Assembly: GCF_004011805.1 (NCBI RefSeq)
Contig: NZ_RCHJ01000003.1
Span: 496,001 to 560,000, forward strand
DNA length: 64,000 bases
Direction: 5' to 3'
Source of the DNA: Piscinibacter defluvii
GTDB taxonomy: Bacteria > Pseudomonadota > Gammaproteobacteria > Burkholderiales > Burkholderiaceae_C
Positions 26,009 through 34,808 of the stretch are shown one piece after another (the stretch's first letter is position 1; the number at the start of each line of letters is the position of its first letter). Under the pieces are notes generated by a model that searched no databases, had not been told where the DNA came from, and saw only the letters and a program-made list of their open reading frames with translations. The translations under genes and the position numbers were made by a program.

Positions 26009-29000
26009 ATGAAAACCAAAGCGCAGGCCTTGGAGCTGGTGCGGGCGGCCTTTGTACAGGCGCAGCAGAAATACGGGCCACAAACCAACACGATGACCTT
26101 GGCCGTGCTCAACAACCGGCTGCTTCAGATCACCGATCGCCGGTTCCAACCACGCGACTTCGGCGCAAACGACTTGAAGGCGTTTATCGCCCTGCTAGCG
26201 CCCGACTTCCGGCTGACCGGCGCACCGCCGAAGGTATCGGTGGAACTCGTTGCGCCGGCTGGGCGTGTCCCCGCGAAGGCGCCGGTGTACAACATCGTCC
26301 CCGAAGGCAAGGCGCAACTCGCTGAACTAGCCTCTGCGCAGCCGTCGGCAGGTCGCATTCGGCAGGACCTCTGGATGTCCATCGTCGACTACGCGAGCGG
26401 GCAGACGTATGTCTGGGACGCCAGCCTGGGTCATGCGCGTGCCGCCGAGCCGGGCGATTCGGAATTCCGCATGCCGACGCTGACACCGGTGGAACTCGCC
26501 GAGTGGCGACTGACGTTCCTGGATGCGCACAAGCAGTCGCTTGAGGGAGTCGCATTGGTGAACGCGCAGCGATGGCAGGAGCTGGGCCTGTCCACCAGCT
26601 ACCTGCCCGTAGACCTGCAACAGCCGTGGAACAGGGAGTTGACGCTGCGCGTCCGGCTGCGCCTGCAGGACTTCTTCGCCCGCATCAAGCAGACGGCCGC
26701 GCCGACCGAGGAGGCACCGTCGGCTGGAACCGGGGAGCCTGTCAAGGAAACGGTCGAGGACGAATTGGCGGCCGCTCGAGATCGCGGCGACGCCTTCAGT
26801 GTCGGCGAGCTAACCGCGCGCCGCCTGCCTGAAGCCACCGAAGAGGAGGTGGGCGGCCTGCTCGCTAAGGTCACCGCTGCATGGGTGAGCCCGCGTGAAG
26901 CCGTCTTGGATGTCGAATCGCTGGATGAACTGGCCGATCGGATCGGCTCGTTCTCCGCCCAGAACCTGGCCAGCGCCTTCGTGAACGCATTGGGTCGGCT
27001 CGACGACCTGGCGGAAGAGTTCCCCGACTCCGCCCGGGACTTCGCGTACCGGCTTCGCGAAGACATCGGTGGGGTGTACGGCGTCGACAAGCGATCACCG
27101 CCGGACACCTGTCGCGCGGCCGTGGTCAGGCTGAGCGACACGGTGTCGGAGGCGACGTCCTCCGTCGGCCGCTTCTTGCGGACCACACCAGGCACGGCCA
27201 AAGCGGCCTCGATCGATGTGCTGCGGTACGCGCATCGGCTGCAGCCTCTCGTGGTGCCGGCGGACCGTCAGTTCCTGCGGGACCTCGAAATGCTGGTTGG
27301 CCCTGCGTTCCGCAAGTTCTGCGAGGCGTACGAGCGCGACGACGATGTCGAGGTGATCCGGCGCGCTCCGGAGATGCTCGAGAACGTACGAATGCAGCGC
27401 CCGGGCACGCTGGACCCGCGCAGGAGAAGCCGCCTGTGGATCTCGCTCGTGCAGCCGGTGCTGGATCACGTCGGTTCACTGGTCGAGGATGCCACCTCGC
27501 GCGGCGAGGTGGCGCTGGCCCCTGCGCTGGCGCTGCGCAACCACAGCACGAAAGCCGACTTGCGCAGTGCAGGCAACGAGCTGAACCTGTCCTTTTCGCT
27601 CGTCAACCGCGGGCGCGGACATGCACACGATGTGTCTCTTCGGCGCACCGGCGCGCCTGACGGCATTCGGCTGGCCGTCACGGAGCCGACTGGACCTTTC
27701 GACGTGCCGCCGAACGGCGAGCAGCTCGTCCGTCTGCGGCTTGTCCTCGACGCCGCACGCGAGACCCTGGATCTGCCGATCGAGTGGGTGTGCCTCACGA
27801 GCGCCGGCAAACCATCGACCGTCGCCGATCGCCTGGAGGTCTCTCAGCAGGTGACGGAGCCCGACTGGCAGGCCTTGCTGACCAATCCGCCGTACAGCCT
27901 AAACCCGATCCGGCGGCCCGACCGCCTCTACGGTCGTGAGCCCTCCCTAAGCAAGCTGCGACTGGCCGCAATGGCCGGGGCCTCGACGTTCGTGTGGGGT
28001 CAAAAGCGCATCGGCAAGACGTCGCTGCTGCAGGTCCTGGCTGCAGAACTCGACGCGAGGTCGGACTTCACCTGCGTGCTGCTGCGAATGGGCGAGCTGG
28101 TGTCGCTGCACGAAGGACAGATCGCCCATCTCATTGCGCAGCGCCTGGTGCAGAAGGCTGCTTCGAAGGTGCCGGTGCCGGGCGAGGCGGAGTTCGGTGC
28201 GGGGCTGAGCAGGCTGATACCGTTCACGGAAACACTCGTCGCGGCAAGTTCCGGGCACAAGTTCCTGGTGATCATCGACGAGTTCGACGACCTGGATCCG
28301 GCTTTCTACACCGGCGAGCGCGGCAAGCAGTTCGTCAAGGCCCTCCGCTCCGTCTCGGAGGTGGGATTGACCTTCTTCTTCGTCGGCAGTGAGCGCATGG
28401 ACGCCATCTACGGCCGCCATCAGGCGGACCTGAACAAGTGGACCAACATCCGCCTGGACAGGATCGACAACCGGGCCGATTGCCGGGCACTGATCGCCGA
28501 GCCCGTCGCCAGCGTCATCGAGTTCGCGCCCGAGGCCATCGACTTCATCACCGACTTCACTGCCGGCAATCCCTTCTACATCCACAACTTCTGCTACCAG
28601 GTCTTCGAGCGCTGCCTGCAGGAGCACAGGACGTTCATCGACGACAACGACACGCATGCCGTTCGCGAACAGCTGCTGCGCGCGCTGGGGCCGACCAACT
28701 TCGCTCACCTCTGGGAGGACAACCCGGTCCTCGACGCCACGGAGAAGCGGCGTGAAAGCGCGGAGAACTGCATCGCGCTCGCTAGCGTCGCCGTCCTGGG
28801 CGGCCGCTACGAAGCGATCGAAGAGGTCCAGGAGATCCAGGAGTCGCTGCCGATCGCGGTCGACGATCGCGCCAGCGGCTCCAAATTGCGCCGCGCTTGC
28901 GACCGCCTCGTCCGGCGGAGTGTCCTGATCGCTCAGAAGAGCGGCACCGGCTTTGTCATCGCCTTGCCGATCTTCCGGGAGTGGCTGGGCGAGAACGCCG

Positions 29001-29983
29001 TATCCAAGCTGCTGCCGCTGTGGACCGATCATCTCGCCAGCGTGCGGCGCGAGCAGGCCGGCGTGCAGGACGCTGGCACGCCGGCCGAGCCGCCGGACTC
29101 CGGCACCTTCCCGATCTCCGAGGACGATCTGCTCGCCGTGGCGCAGCGACTTATGTACTGCGGCAAGCAAAAGGACGTCGCGGACATTCGCTTGTGGCTG
29201 CGGCAGTTCGACGACGACGGGCGCATCGAGATCGCGTTCCAGCTCCTGCGCAGGGTCGCCGAACGCGGATTTATCAACGAAGGTATGCGAGCCCTCGGCC
29301 TGCAGCGACTGGAGGAGATGATCAACGCGAGGCGTCTGGACGTGGGAAGCCGCATCTGGCAGATCGTGCGCAACCGCCGTGACAACCTCGCCCTGGGCTA
29401 CCTCGATTCCGACCACAAGAGTGGGGCCACGACCACCCGTGAACTGCAGAAGAGCCTGCGACCCGGCAAGTGTGCTGCTGCCACGGAGCTGGATGCATGG
29501 ATGCGCAGCCATCTCGACTCGGATGCCATGGTCGTGATCGCGGATGACTTCGCCGGAACCGGCCAGACGCTGGTCGAGGGCCTGATGAAGTTCAAGGCCC
29601 GCGTCGCCGATGCCACCTGGAAGCGCTATGTCGACGAGCGCCGGCTCTCGGTCTACGTCATGTTCGCCTTCCCGGAGGCGATGGAGGCCGCGCGCGCGGC
29701 CTTCCCCGGCATCGAGGTCGTCGCCTCGACCTTGCTGGGGGATGATCTGCGAGCCTGCGACGAGGCCGCTGAGATCTTTGCCGAAGACAGCGAGCGCCGG
29801 TTCGCCAAGGAAATCCTCCAGCAGCTGGGGCGCGACCTCACCCCTCGGGCCCCGCTCGGCTATGGCGACATGGGTGCACTCGTGGTGTTCCACAACACCA
29901 CCCCCAACAACACCTTGCCGATCTTCTGGTGCAGCGGCGTGGTCGGCGAACGCCCCTGGCGAGCACTGTTTCCGCGGGCGTAG
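26009..29983 (+). CDS. Large LOTUS/OST-HTH - STAND-type ATPase - phosphoribosyltransferase-like protein
   Basis: 1,324 residues from ATG 26009 (GGGGG 5 bases upstream; the frame is open upstream but without a start of similar quality). Residues about 1-85 resemble a LOTUS/OST-HTH domain (GPQTNTMTLAVLNNRLLQ, RRFQPRDFGANDLKAFI, FRLTG), an RNA-binding wHTH. A helical region follows. About 520-615 looks like an Ig-like beta sandwich (LSFSLVNRGRGHAHDVSL, DVPPNGEQLVRLRL). The NTPase has YGREPSLSKLR, Walker A GQKRIGKTSLLQ (about 663), Walker B FLVIIDEFDDLD (about 752), then a winged-helix-like stretch. The C-terminal 250 residues contain VVIADDFAGTGQT, the PRPP-loop pattern of phosphoribosyltransferases. 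The whole looks like a single-gene conflict or defence effector; not matched to a named system. Confidence 0.75.
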   Translation: MKTKAQALELVRAAFVQAQQKYGPQTNTMTLAVLNNRLLQITDRRFQPRDFGANDLKAFIALLAPDFRLTGAPPKVSVELVAPAGRVPAKAPVYNIVPEGKAQLAELASAQPSAGRIRQDLWMSIVDYASGQTYVWDASLGHARAAEPGDSEFRMPTLTPVELAEWRLTFLDAHKQSLEGVALVNAQRWQELGLSTSYLPVDLQQPWNRELTLRVRLRLQDFFARIKQTAAPTEEAPSAGTGEPVKETVEDELAAARDRGDAFSVGELTARRLPEATEEEVGGLLAKVTAAWVSPREAVLDVESLDELADRIGSFSAQNLASAFVNALGRLDDLAEEFPDSARDFAYRLREDIGGVYGVDKRSPPDTCRAAVVRLSDTVSEATSSVGRFLRTTPGTAKAASIDVLRYAHRLQPLVVPADRQFLRDLEMLVGPAFRKFCEAYERDDDVEVIRRAPEMLENVRMQRPGTLDPRRRSRLWISLVQPVLDHVGSLVEDATSRGEVALAPALALRNHSTKADLRSAGNELNLSFSLVNRGRGHAHDVSLRRTGAPDGIRLAVTEPTGPFDVPPNGEQLVRLRLVLDAARETLDLPIEWVCLTSAGKPSTVADRLEVSQQVTEPDWQALLTNPPYSLNPIRRPDRLYGREPSLSKLRLAAMAGASTFVWGQKRIGKTSLLQVLAAELDARSDFTCVLLRMGELVSLHEGQIAHLIAQRLVQKAASKVPVPGEAEFGAGLSRLIPFTETLVAASSGHKFLVIIDEFDDLDPAFYTGERGKQFVKALRSVSEVGLTFFFVGSERMDAIYGRHQADLNKWTNIRLDRIDNRADCRALIAEPVASVIEFAPEAIDFITDFTAGNPFYIHNFCYQVFERCLQEHRTFIDDNDTHAVREQLLRALGPTNFAHLWEDNPVLDATEKRRESAENCIALASVAVLGGRYEAIEEVQEIQESLPIAVDDRASGSKLRRACDRLVRRSVLIAQKSGTGFVIALPIFREWLGENAVSKLLPLWTDHLASVRREQAGVQDAGTPAEPPDSGTFPISEDDLLAVAQRLMYCGKQKDVADIRLWLRQFDDDGRIEIAFQLLRRVAERGFINEGMRALGLQRLEEMINARRLDVGSRIWQIVRNRRDNLALGYLDSDHKSGATTTRELQKSLRPGKCAAATELDAWMRSHLDSDAMVVIADDFAGTGQTLVEGLMKFKARVADATWKRYVDERRLSVYVMFAFPEAMEAARAAFPGIEVVASTLLGDDLRACDEAAEIFAEDSERRFAKEILQQLGRDLTPRAPLGYGDMGALVVFHNTTPNNTLPIFWCSGVVGERPWRALFPRA

Positions 29984-30345
29984 TCAGTGGGCGCCAGGCG
30001 GGATGCATGGATCGGTCTTGAGATAAGCACGGCCTAGTGCAACAGCACCAGCAAGGCCCGGTCGCAACAATCCTCTCGGCGTCGAAGCGTCTCCGCGGTC
30101 TCCAGTGTTCAGGTCACTGCGGTTGCGTAGCCAAGAAACTCACGGTGCGGCGGGCTGGCCTCGTCCCACCGATTGCGGCAACCGGCCGGCCTGGGCCGTA
30201 CCTGCATGTGGGTCATAGCAGGTGCTACCTGGCCCGCGAGATCGCAACGATGAACGTTGAACTCTGCTCGCCCGTCTTCCCAAGCTACGGCATTGAACCG
30301 AGTCGCTCGGCCGACGATCGACACGAGTCAGGTTCACGACACGGC
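29984..30345. other. 362-base gap between convergent LOTUS-ATPase and CBASS effector genes
   Basis: No gene is supported; short frames on both strands lack a start site or family similarity. A nested dyad at 30193-30235 (GGGCC ... ACCTGC ... GCAGGT ... GGCCC) could fold into an interrupted hairpin and may help to end transcription from either side. Otherwise I see nothing. Confidence 0.4.
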
Positions 30346-31860
30346 CTAAGCGATCGGAAGCGCAATCGAGGGCCCGTAGCCGCCGCCGTTCTGTCCTTCG
30401 AAGTCGAACTCGTACATCGTGACCGAGCCTATGCTCGGTTGGCGCTGACCCAGGAAGAATGTGAAAGTGTTGGGGGCCGCGATGAACAGGTGGACTCGGC
30501 CGCCCGGCTGTCGCTCGGCGTTGATGCGCTGCGCCAGCGACTCGGCCAGGTCGAAGGCATGCTGGCCACTTGCCACGGCGCGGCTGTTGGCGCCGCCTTG
30601 CGGGCTGGCAAGCAGCAGGCGGCCCACACTTGGCAACGCGGCTGCCAGATGGCGCTTGACCGCAGGCCCGACATCGTGCGTCAGGCAGACGCCGACGGCC
30701 ACGTCGGCGCTCGGCGTGTCGATCTGATCGAGCGCGAAGTCCCAGCCGGGCCAGGCGGGGTCGCGCGAGGTGTCGCCGGCGCGCCAGATCACGCGGTGCA
30801 GCACGCGCTGCTCCAGCTCGACGTGGCGGCCCGACTTGATGTTGAGCACCGCGCCTGCCGCAAACGCCAGCGTGGCATGCGTGTCCAGGATCAGGCGCAG
30901 GTGCTCGTGGGCGCCGGCGGCCGCGAGCAGGAACGACCTGAGGTCCGGGTAGAGCGAGGCCACCCAGTCCGCCTGGTTCCTGATCGGTCGGTCATCGAAG
31001 TAGTGGACCAGGTCGAGCACCGCGACGCAGCGGTCTTCTAGGCTGTCAACAGGGTGCTCGAACGACTTGACGCCGAAGACGACGTGCGTCCTGGGCGCGG
31101 CCTCGAACAGTTTCTGCTGCTGGCAGGCATCGCGAAACGAATCGCGGTCGAACTCGATGCGGCCCGCGGCCAGCCACTGGTAGGTCAGGTCGTCGTACCA
31201 GCAGGTGTCCTCGTTGTCGGGCACGCGCCGCAGGCCGCGCAGTTCGAGCAGCAGATCGAGGTTGTCGCGCAGATCGAGCAGTGACTGCGTGTCGGTGCTG
31301 AGCCCCAGCGTGTGGGCCAGGGTGCGCAGCTGGGCGTCGTCGACACCGAGGTGGTCGCGCCAGATCTTGCGCACCTTGCCGGCGGCGCTGCCGTCGCCGG
31401 TGCCATCGAACAGGCGGTCCGGCCGCAGGAAGCCGTGGCGCTGGTGCACCATCGTGCGCAGCGGATCGCCGCGCCGCAGGTGCCAGTTCGTCACCAGCCG
31501 GAAGCGCGAACCGGCACCGGCCGGCGCATGCGTGCGCTGAGCATCCAGGGCCCGCTGGAGCAGGGAGACCGAGCTGGCGTTGATAAAGTCAGGGCTGGTC
31601 AGGTCCTCGTACCCGAAGTCGCCGCTCGCGACATGCCACTTGCACTGCATGTGTTCGCGCAGCAGCGGCGCGCCGTGGTGGTCGTTGCGGCCCTTGCCGG
31701 GTGCGTACTCGACCCAGACGTCGTCGAATCCCTTGGGGCCGCACTCGAACCCGACTTTGACGATCGAGCCGGCCGGGTCGAGCAGGCGCAGCGCCTTCAA
31801 CCAGAACTGGCGCGCCTGGTATGCATGCCCGTCTCTGACGGTGGCAACGGCTTGGGTCAT
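30346..31860 (-). CDS. cap4: CBASS effector: PD-(D/E)xK-like nuclease fused to SAVED domain (Cap4-like)
   Basis: 504 residues. The N-terminal part (about 10-130) looks like a Cap4/DUF4297-type endonuclease: YQARQFWLKALRLL, FDDVWVEYAPGKG and MQCKWH, giving the D...QxK arrangement of these nucleases. The C-terminal third matches SAVED domains, which bind cyclic oligonucleotides: GWDFALDQIDTPSADVAVGVCLTH, GRLLLASPQGGANSRAV and VHLFIAAPNTFTFFLGQRQ. On binding the second messenger the enzyme is expected to oligomerise and degrade DNA, killing the infected cell. It is last in the CBASS operon, 24 bases after the TRIP13-like gene. Gene order plus domain pattern support the call. Confidence 0.85.
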   Translation of the reverse strand: MTQAVATVRDGHAYQARQFWLKALRLLDPAGSIVKVGFECGPKGFDDVWVEYAPGKGRNDHHGAPLLREHMQCKWHVASGDFGYEDLTSPDFINASSVSLLQRALDAQRTHAPAGAGSRFRLVTNWHLRRGDPLRTMVHQRHGFLRPDRLFDGTGDGSAAGKVRKIWRDHLGVDDAQLRTLAHTLGLSTDTQSLLDLRDNLDLLLELRGLRRVPDNEDTCWYDDLTYQWLAAGRIEFDRDSFRDACQQQKLFEAAPRTHVVFGVKSFEHPVDSLEDRCVAVLDLVHYFDDRPIRNQADWVASLYPDLRSFLLAAAGAHEHLRLILDTHATLAFAAGAVLNIKSGRHVELEQRVLHRVIWRAGDTSRDPAWPGWDFALDQIDTPSADVAVGVCLTHDVGPAVKRHLAAALPSVGRLLLASPQGGANSRAVASGQHAFDLAESLAQRINAERQPGGRVHLFIAAPNTFTFFLGQRQPSIGSVTMYEFDFEGQNGGGYGPSIALPIA

Positions 31861-31884
31861 CGGGAGTCTCCGGGCGGCGCCAGC

Positions 31885-32814
31885 CTACGCGTTGCTGAAG
31901 GGCGGTGTCGGCTCGATGCCGCGCGCCAGCGCGATCGCCTGCGCGGCCTTGATCGGACCTGCGGGATAGGCGTCCAGGATGATCGTCGGCAGCAGCCTCT
32001 GCGCCAGGTCGGAGAACGTGAACCCGTAGGCCCGTCCTGCCTGGGGCCCGGTGGCCGTGACCAGGGCGTCGATGTCGGCCTTCTTGAACCCAACGTCACC
32101 GAGCCAGCGCTCGAGCACGTCGCGCCGCTGGTCATCGGTCGGGCGGGAGAAGGTGAGCACGTCGGCCGCGCGACGGCGTACTGCGGGGTCCAGGGCGCTC
32201 AGCCGGTTGGTGCACATAATCACGGCCGCCGGCAGCCTGCCGCTGGCCATTCGGTCGATGCCGCGGATGAACGCGTTCACGCCCGCCCGGTCTTCGTGGT
32301 GCATCTGCTCGGTCTCGCGCGACTGCGCCAGCGCGTCAGCCTCGTCGACCAGCAGGATCACGCCGCCGCGTGCCGAACCCTTGGTCGACTTCAACTTGCT
32401 GGCTTCGGCGTAGGCGTGTTCGAAGGCGGCGGTGACGAGTTGCGTCATCTCGCCTACGCGGCCCTGGCCGCGCGAGGACAGGCTCATCGGCAGCAGCGTG
32501 ATGTCGATGTCTTCTTGGCGCGCGACCGGGTCACCGATGGTCTCGGCCAACTCGGTCTTGCCCGAGCCCACGTCGCCGCTGAGGACCACCAGGGGCGGGC
32601 GCCGCAGCACCGCATCCGTCAGCCGCGCCGCGTCGGGGTGGTGGTCCTTCTGCCACTTCTGCAGGCCGTGGGGGTTGATCAGCACGCTCAGGATGTTGGT
32701 CAGGCGCTTGATCTTGTCTTCCATGCCGACCAGCCGGGCCAGCCGGTCGCGCGCGTCGGAGTCGGGCAGCGTGATCGAGCGCTCGAACAGGGCGTTGGTG
32801 TTCGGCTGGCTCAT
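31885..32814 (-). CDS. cap6: CBASS TRIP13/Pch2-like AAA+ ATPase (Cap6)
   Basis: 309 residues. AAA+ domain with Walker A LSGDVGSGKTELAE (about 80-93), Walker B GGVILLVDEADALAQSRE (about 148-165), sensor-1 AAVIMCTNRLSALDPAVRRRA with arginine finger(s), and a C-terminal lid (GFTFSDLAQRLLP). In type III CBASS this protein remodels the HORMA partner and so switches off the CD-NTase when no infection is sensed. Its ATG overlaps the HORMA stop (ATGA), and the SAVED effector follows. Size fits bacterial Trip13. Confidence 0.88.
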   Translation of the reverse strand: MSQPNTNALFERSITLPDSDARDRLARLVGMEDKIKRLTNILSVLINPHGLQKWQKDHHPDAARLTDAVLRRPPLVVLSGDVGSGKTELAETIGDPVARQEDIDITLLPMSLSSRGQGRVGEMTQLVTAAFEHAYAEASKLKSTKGSARGGVILLVDEADALAQSRETEQMHHEDRAGVNAFIRGIDRMASGRLPAAVIMCTNRLSALDPAVRRRAADVLTFSRPTDDQRRDVLERWLGDVGFKKADIDALVTATGPQAGRAYGFTFSDLAQRLLPTIILDAYPAGPIKAAQAIALARGIEPTPPFSNA

Positions 32815-33329
32815 GCGTAGCTCCTGACGCTGGCGCGGGCGAGCGAGCGGCCGCCGGCCGAGTAGGTCTTGTCGTCGGCGAAGTAGCCGTTGTGCACCGC
32901 GGGCAGCGCTGCCCCGACGCGCTGAATGGGCAGTGCCTGCTCGATCTGCACCCGCTCGGCCAGGCTCAGGCGATCCCACGCGCTGCTGTGGGTGAGGTAG
33001 CTGTAGAAGCTGGCCCCGGCGACATCCTGGCCCGGTCGGACGCGGCCCGGATCGTCGTTGACCTCCCCGGCGGCGAGCTCGTGTGCCGTGTAGCGCAGGG
33101 TGGGCTCGATCCACTTGCCGTCGCGCCGGAAGCCGTAGAAGGCGATGCCGAGGTAGCCGCGCCGAAGCAACTCGACAACCTCGGTCTCGTAGGCCGCGAT
33201 GGTGGCGTCGGAAGGCAGGCCATACAGGCGCTGCATGCGCTTGAGGTCGGTCGACACCTTGGCCGCCATGTCGCGCGCATGCACCACCGTGAAGGTGTTG
33301 GCGGTGCTGGTGGTGTAGCTGGTGCTCAT
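32811..33329 (-). CDS. cap7: CBASS bacterial HORMA-domain protein (Cap7)
   Basis: 172 residues from ATG 33329; a TTG at 33341 overlaps the CD-NTase stop and is an alternative. N-terminal STANTFTVVHARDMAAKVSTDLKRMQRLYG is the helix-rich start of bacterial HORMA proteins. It is followed by ELLRRGYLGIAFYGFRRDGKWIEPTLRYTAHEL (central strands) and a C-terminal safety-belt-like segment (KTYSAGGRSLARASVRSYA). HORMA proteins bind a peptide, probably phage-derived, and then activate the CD-NTase. Place between the CD-NTase and TRIP13 genes is diagnostic of type III CBASS. Confidence 0.85.
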   Translation of the reverse strand: MSTSYTTSTANTFTVVHARDMAAKVSTDLKRMQRLYGLPSDATIAAYETEVVELLRRGYLGIAFYGFRRDGKWIEPTLRYTAHELAAGEVNDDPGRVRPGQDVAGASFYSYLTHSSAWDRLSLAERVQIEQALPIQRVGAALPAVHNGYFADDKTYSAGGRSLARASVRSYA

Positions 33330-33337
33330 GTTCTTGT

Positions 33338-34303
33338 TCAACCCTGGAATGCGTTGCCGAAGACCTTCTGCCAGTAGTAGACGGTCAGCTGCTTGGTGGG
33401 CGCGGCGAGCGCCGCATCGATGGCGTCACCGGCATCGAGCGCGGCCTCGACGATGGCGTCGGCCTGCGCCTCGGTGTACAGGCGCGCCACGTTGTTGGTG
33501 CAGTTGATCGGGTCGAAGATCTGGACCGGGTCCTTGACCTTCACCGCGTCGGAAGCGGGGTAGTGATCCGCAAAGACGATGCGCTCGCGCAGGTTGCTGC
33601 GCCCGATGTAGGTGAAGAACGACTGCAGCGCCTCGGGGTAGTCGGAGAAGTCGACGCCGTCGTCGCACAGCTTGGCCAGGATCATCTCGATCATGAAGGA
33701 CTTGAAGCGGAAGCCGTCGCGCTCCTGCTTCATGCGCCGGGCCCAGAACTTCACCAGGCGCACGACCTGCGCGAAGTGCGTCTCCTGCTTGCGCTTGCGC
33801 TTGCGCGTGAACTCCAGGTGCAGCGGGATGCTGGTCTCGAGGAACGAGCCGTCTTCCTGGCTCACCAGGTTGCCGCGCCACTCGGGGTCACCCGCGTACA
33901 GCACCGGCACCACGTCGACGTCCAGGCCACTGCCCTGGAAGGACACGGTCACGGAGTAGGTCTGGGGCTTGACCTGGTCGGGGCGGAAGTTGGGGTACGC
34001 CTTGCGCAGCCGCTCGGCGAGGTAGTCCAGCAGGCCGCGCAGGTCGTGGGGCGCATCGGAGCCGGTGATGTACACCGCCACGTCGATGTCGTTGAGCGAG
34101 CGCAGCGCGGTGCCCTTGGCGAGGCTGCCGGACAGGAGCATCTTGCGCAGGGCGAAGTCGGGGTGCTCGCCCAGGTAGCCCTCGAGCTTCTCGCGCAGGC
34201 GCCGGACCTGCGCGCGGTACTCGTCGGCCTTGTCCTTGGGGAGGTTGACCTTTTCTTCCGCGAATCGGACGATGTCGCGGTGATCGACGTGGGTTCTCGA
34301 CAT
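33338..34303 (-). CDS. CBASS CD-NTase, second-messenger synthase
   Basis: 321 residues from ATG 34303 (GGAG 5 bases upstream). Nucleotidyltransferase signature GSLAKGTALRSLNDIDVAVY at about 56-75 gives the GS motif and the DxD metal ligands, with the third acidic residue in GLDVDVVPVLYAGD (about 125). The C-terminal OAS/CD-NTase helical region includes VVRLVKFWARRM and the basic run RKRKRKQE. It should make a cyclic oligonucleotide; enzymes linked to HORMA, TRIP13 and SAVED effectors often make a cyclic trinucleotide, but the product cannot be read from sequence. First gene of the operon, driven by the capH-controlled promoter at 34396-34424. Confidence 0.9.
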   Translation of the reverse strand: MSRTHVDHRDIVRFAEEKVNLPKDKADEYRAQVRRLREKLEGYLGEHPDFALRKMLLSGSLAKGTALRSLNDIDVAVYITGSDAPHDLRGLLDYLAERLRKAYPNFRPDQVKPQTYSVTVSFQGSGLDVDVVPVLYAGDPEWRGNLVSQEDGSFLETSIPLHLEFTRKRKRKQETHFAQVVRLVKFWARRMKQERDGFRFKSFMIEMILAKLCDDGVDFSDYPEALQSFFTYIGRSNLRERIVFADHYPASDAVKVKDPVQIFDPINCTNNVARLYTEAQADAIVEAALDAGDAIDAALAAPTKQLTVYYWQKVFGNAFQG

Positions 34304-34371
34304 GGGGCTCCGATCGGGGAGGCGGGGTTGACAGGCCGGTGGACTACCGTGTAGCGGTACTTCCGGATGAA

Positions 34372-34387
34372 AAGTTCGGAATCGTGG
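34372..34387. promoter_or_regulatory. CBASS operator repeat 1 (candidate CapH site)
   Basis: AAGTTCGGAATCGTGG recurs 58 bases further on with one mismatch (34430-34445). The core GTTCGGAAT is nearly self-complementary, and TTCCG lies 11 bases upstream of CGGAA as a wider half-site. It sits just downstream of the predicted -10 of the CBASS promoter, where a repressor would block RNA polymerase. Confidence 0.5.
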
Positions 34388-34395
34388 ACAAGCGA

Positions 34396-34424
34396 AGTGT
34401 TGCACGACCTCATGCTTCTGTCAA
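34396..34424 (-). promoter_or_regulatory. Predicted promoter of the CBASS operon
   Basis: Minus strand: perfect -35 TTGACA (34424-34419), 17-base spacer, weak -10 AACACT (34401-34396). It points to the CD-NTase gene, whose ATG is 93 bases downstream of the -10. The promoter lies between two copies of the operator-like repeat, so a CapH dimer at each could repress it fully. Confidence 0.55.
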
Positions 34425-34429
34425 AGGAG

Positions 34430-34445
34430 AAGTTCGGAACCGTGG
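34430..34445. promoter_or_regulatory. CBASS operator repeat 2 (candidate CapH site)
   Basis: AAGTTCGGAACCGTGG, the second copy of the repeat, contains the perfect palindrome GTTCGGAAC. It ends 39 bases before the capH ATG and 6 bases upstream of the CBASS -35 box, so it can serve autoregulation of capH as well as CBASS repression. Confidence 0.5.
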
Positions 34446-34484
34446 TAGTGTCGGGTACCCGTCGTACCCCCAGAAGGTCTGCCT

Positions 34485-34808
34485 ATGCCCACGCGCCTTG
34501 GTGAGAAGCTGCGCGACCTGCGCAAGGAACGAAAACTCACCCTGGAGAAGCTCGCCGAGCGCGCGGGTCTAAGCAAAAGCTACCTCTGGGAGCTCGAGAA
34601 CCGGGAGTCCCAACGGCCGTCGGCCGAGAAGCTGACCGCGCTGGGCGATGCACTGGGCGTGTCGGCCAGCTATTTCCTGGAAGAGGACACCCGTGCGCCG
34701 GAGGAACGGCATCTGGACGAGGCGTTCTTCCGCGGCTACCAGAAGCTGGATGCAGACGCCAAGGAGCAACTGCGCAAGATCCTCAACACGTTTAAGAAAC
34801 CGTCGTGA
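34485..34808 (+). CDS. capH: XRE-family repressor of CBASS (CapH)
   Basis: 107 residues. The N-terminal HTH_3/XRE domain is clear: LGEKLRDLRKERKLTLEKLAERAGLSKSYLWELENRES, then LTALGDALGVSASYFLE. The C-terminal helix region (HLDEAFFRGYQKLDADAKEQLRKILNTFKKP) would carry dimerisation and the cleavage site for CapP. CapH/CapP pairs are known regulators of CBASS operons: CapH represses, and DNA-damage-linked activation of CapP cleaves it. It is divergent from the CBASS operon and overlaps capP by 4 bases (GTGA). Confidence 0.85.
   Translation: MPTRLGEKLRDLRKERKLTLEKLAERAGLSKSYLWELENRESQRPSAEKLTALGDALGVSASYFLEEDTRAPEERHLDEAFFRGYQKLDADAKEQLRKILNTFKKPS

Noticed and set aside
27947-29893. Long minus-strand reading frame (648 codons) opposite the LOTUS-ATPase gene
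   Set aside because: Antisense shadow; low-complexity composition, no domain, and the plus frame has Walker A/B and PRTase motifs.
30109-30324. 71-codon minus-strand frame in the gap after the LOTUS-ATPase gene
   Set aside because: No RBS, no family resemblance; cannot be separated from chance in this GC-rich gap.
34328-34350. TTGACA at 34328 as a plus-strand promoter for capH
   Set aside because: No acceptable -10 follows at 16-18 bases and the capH start is 150 bases away.
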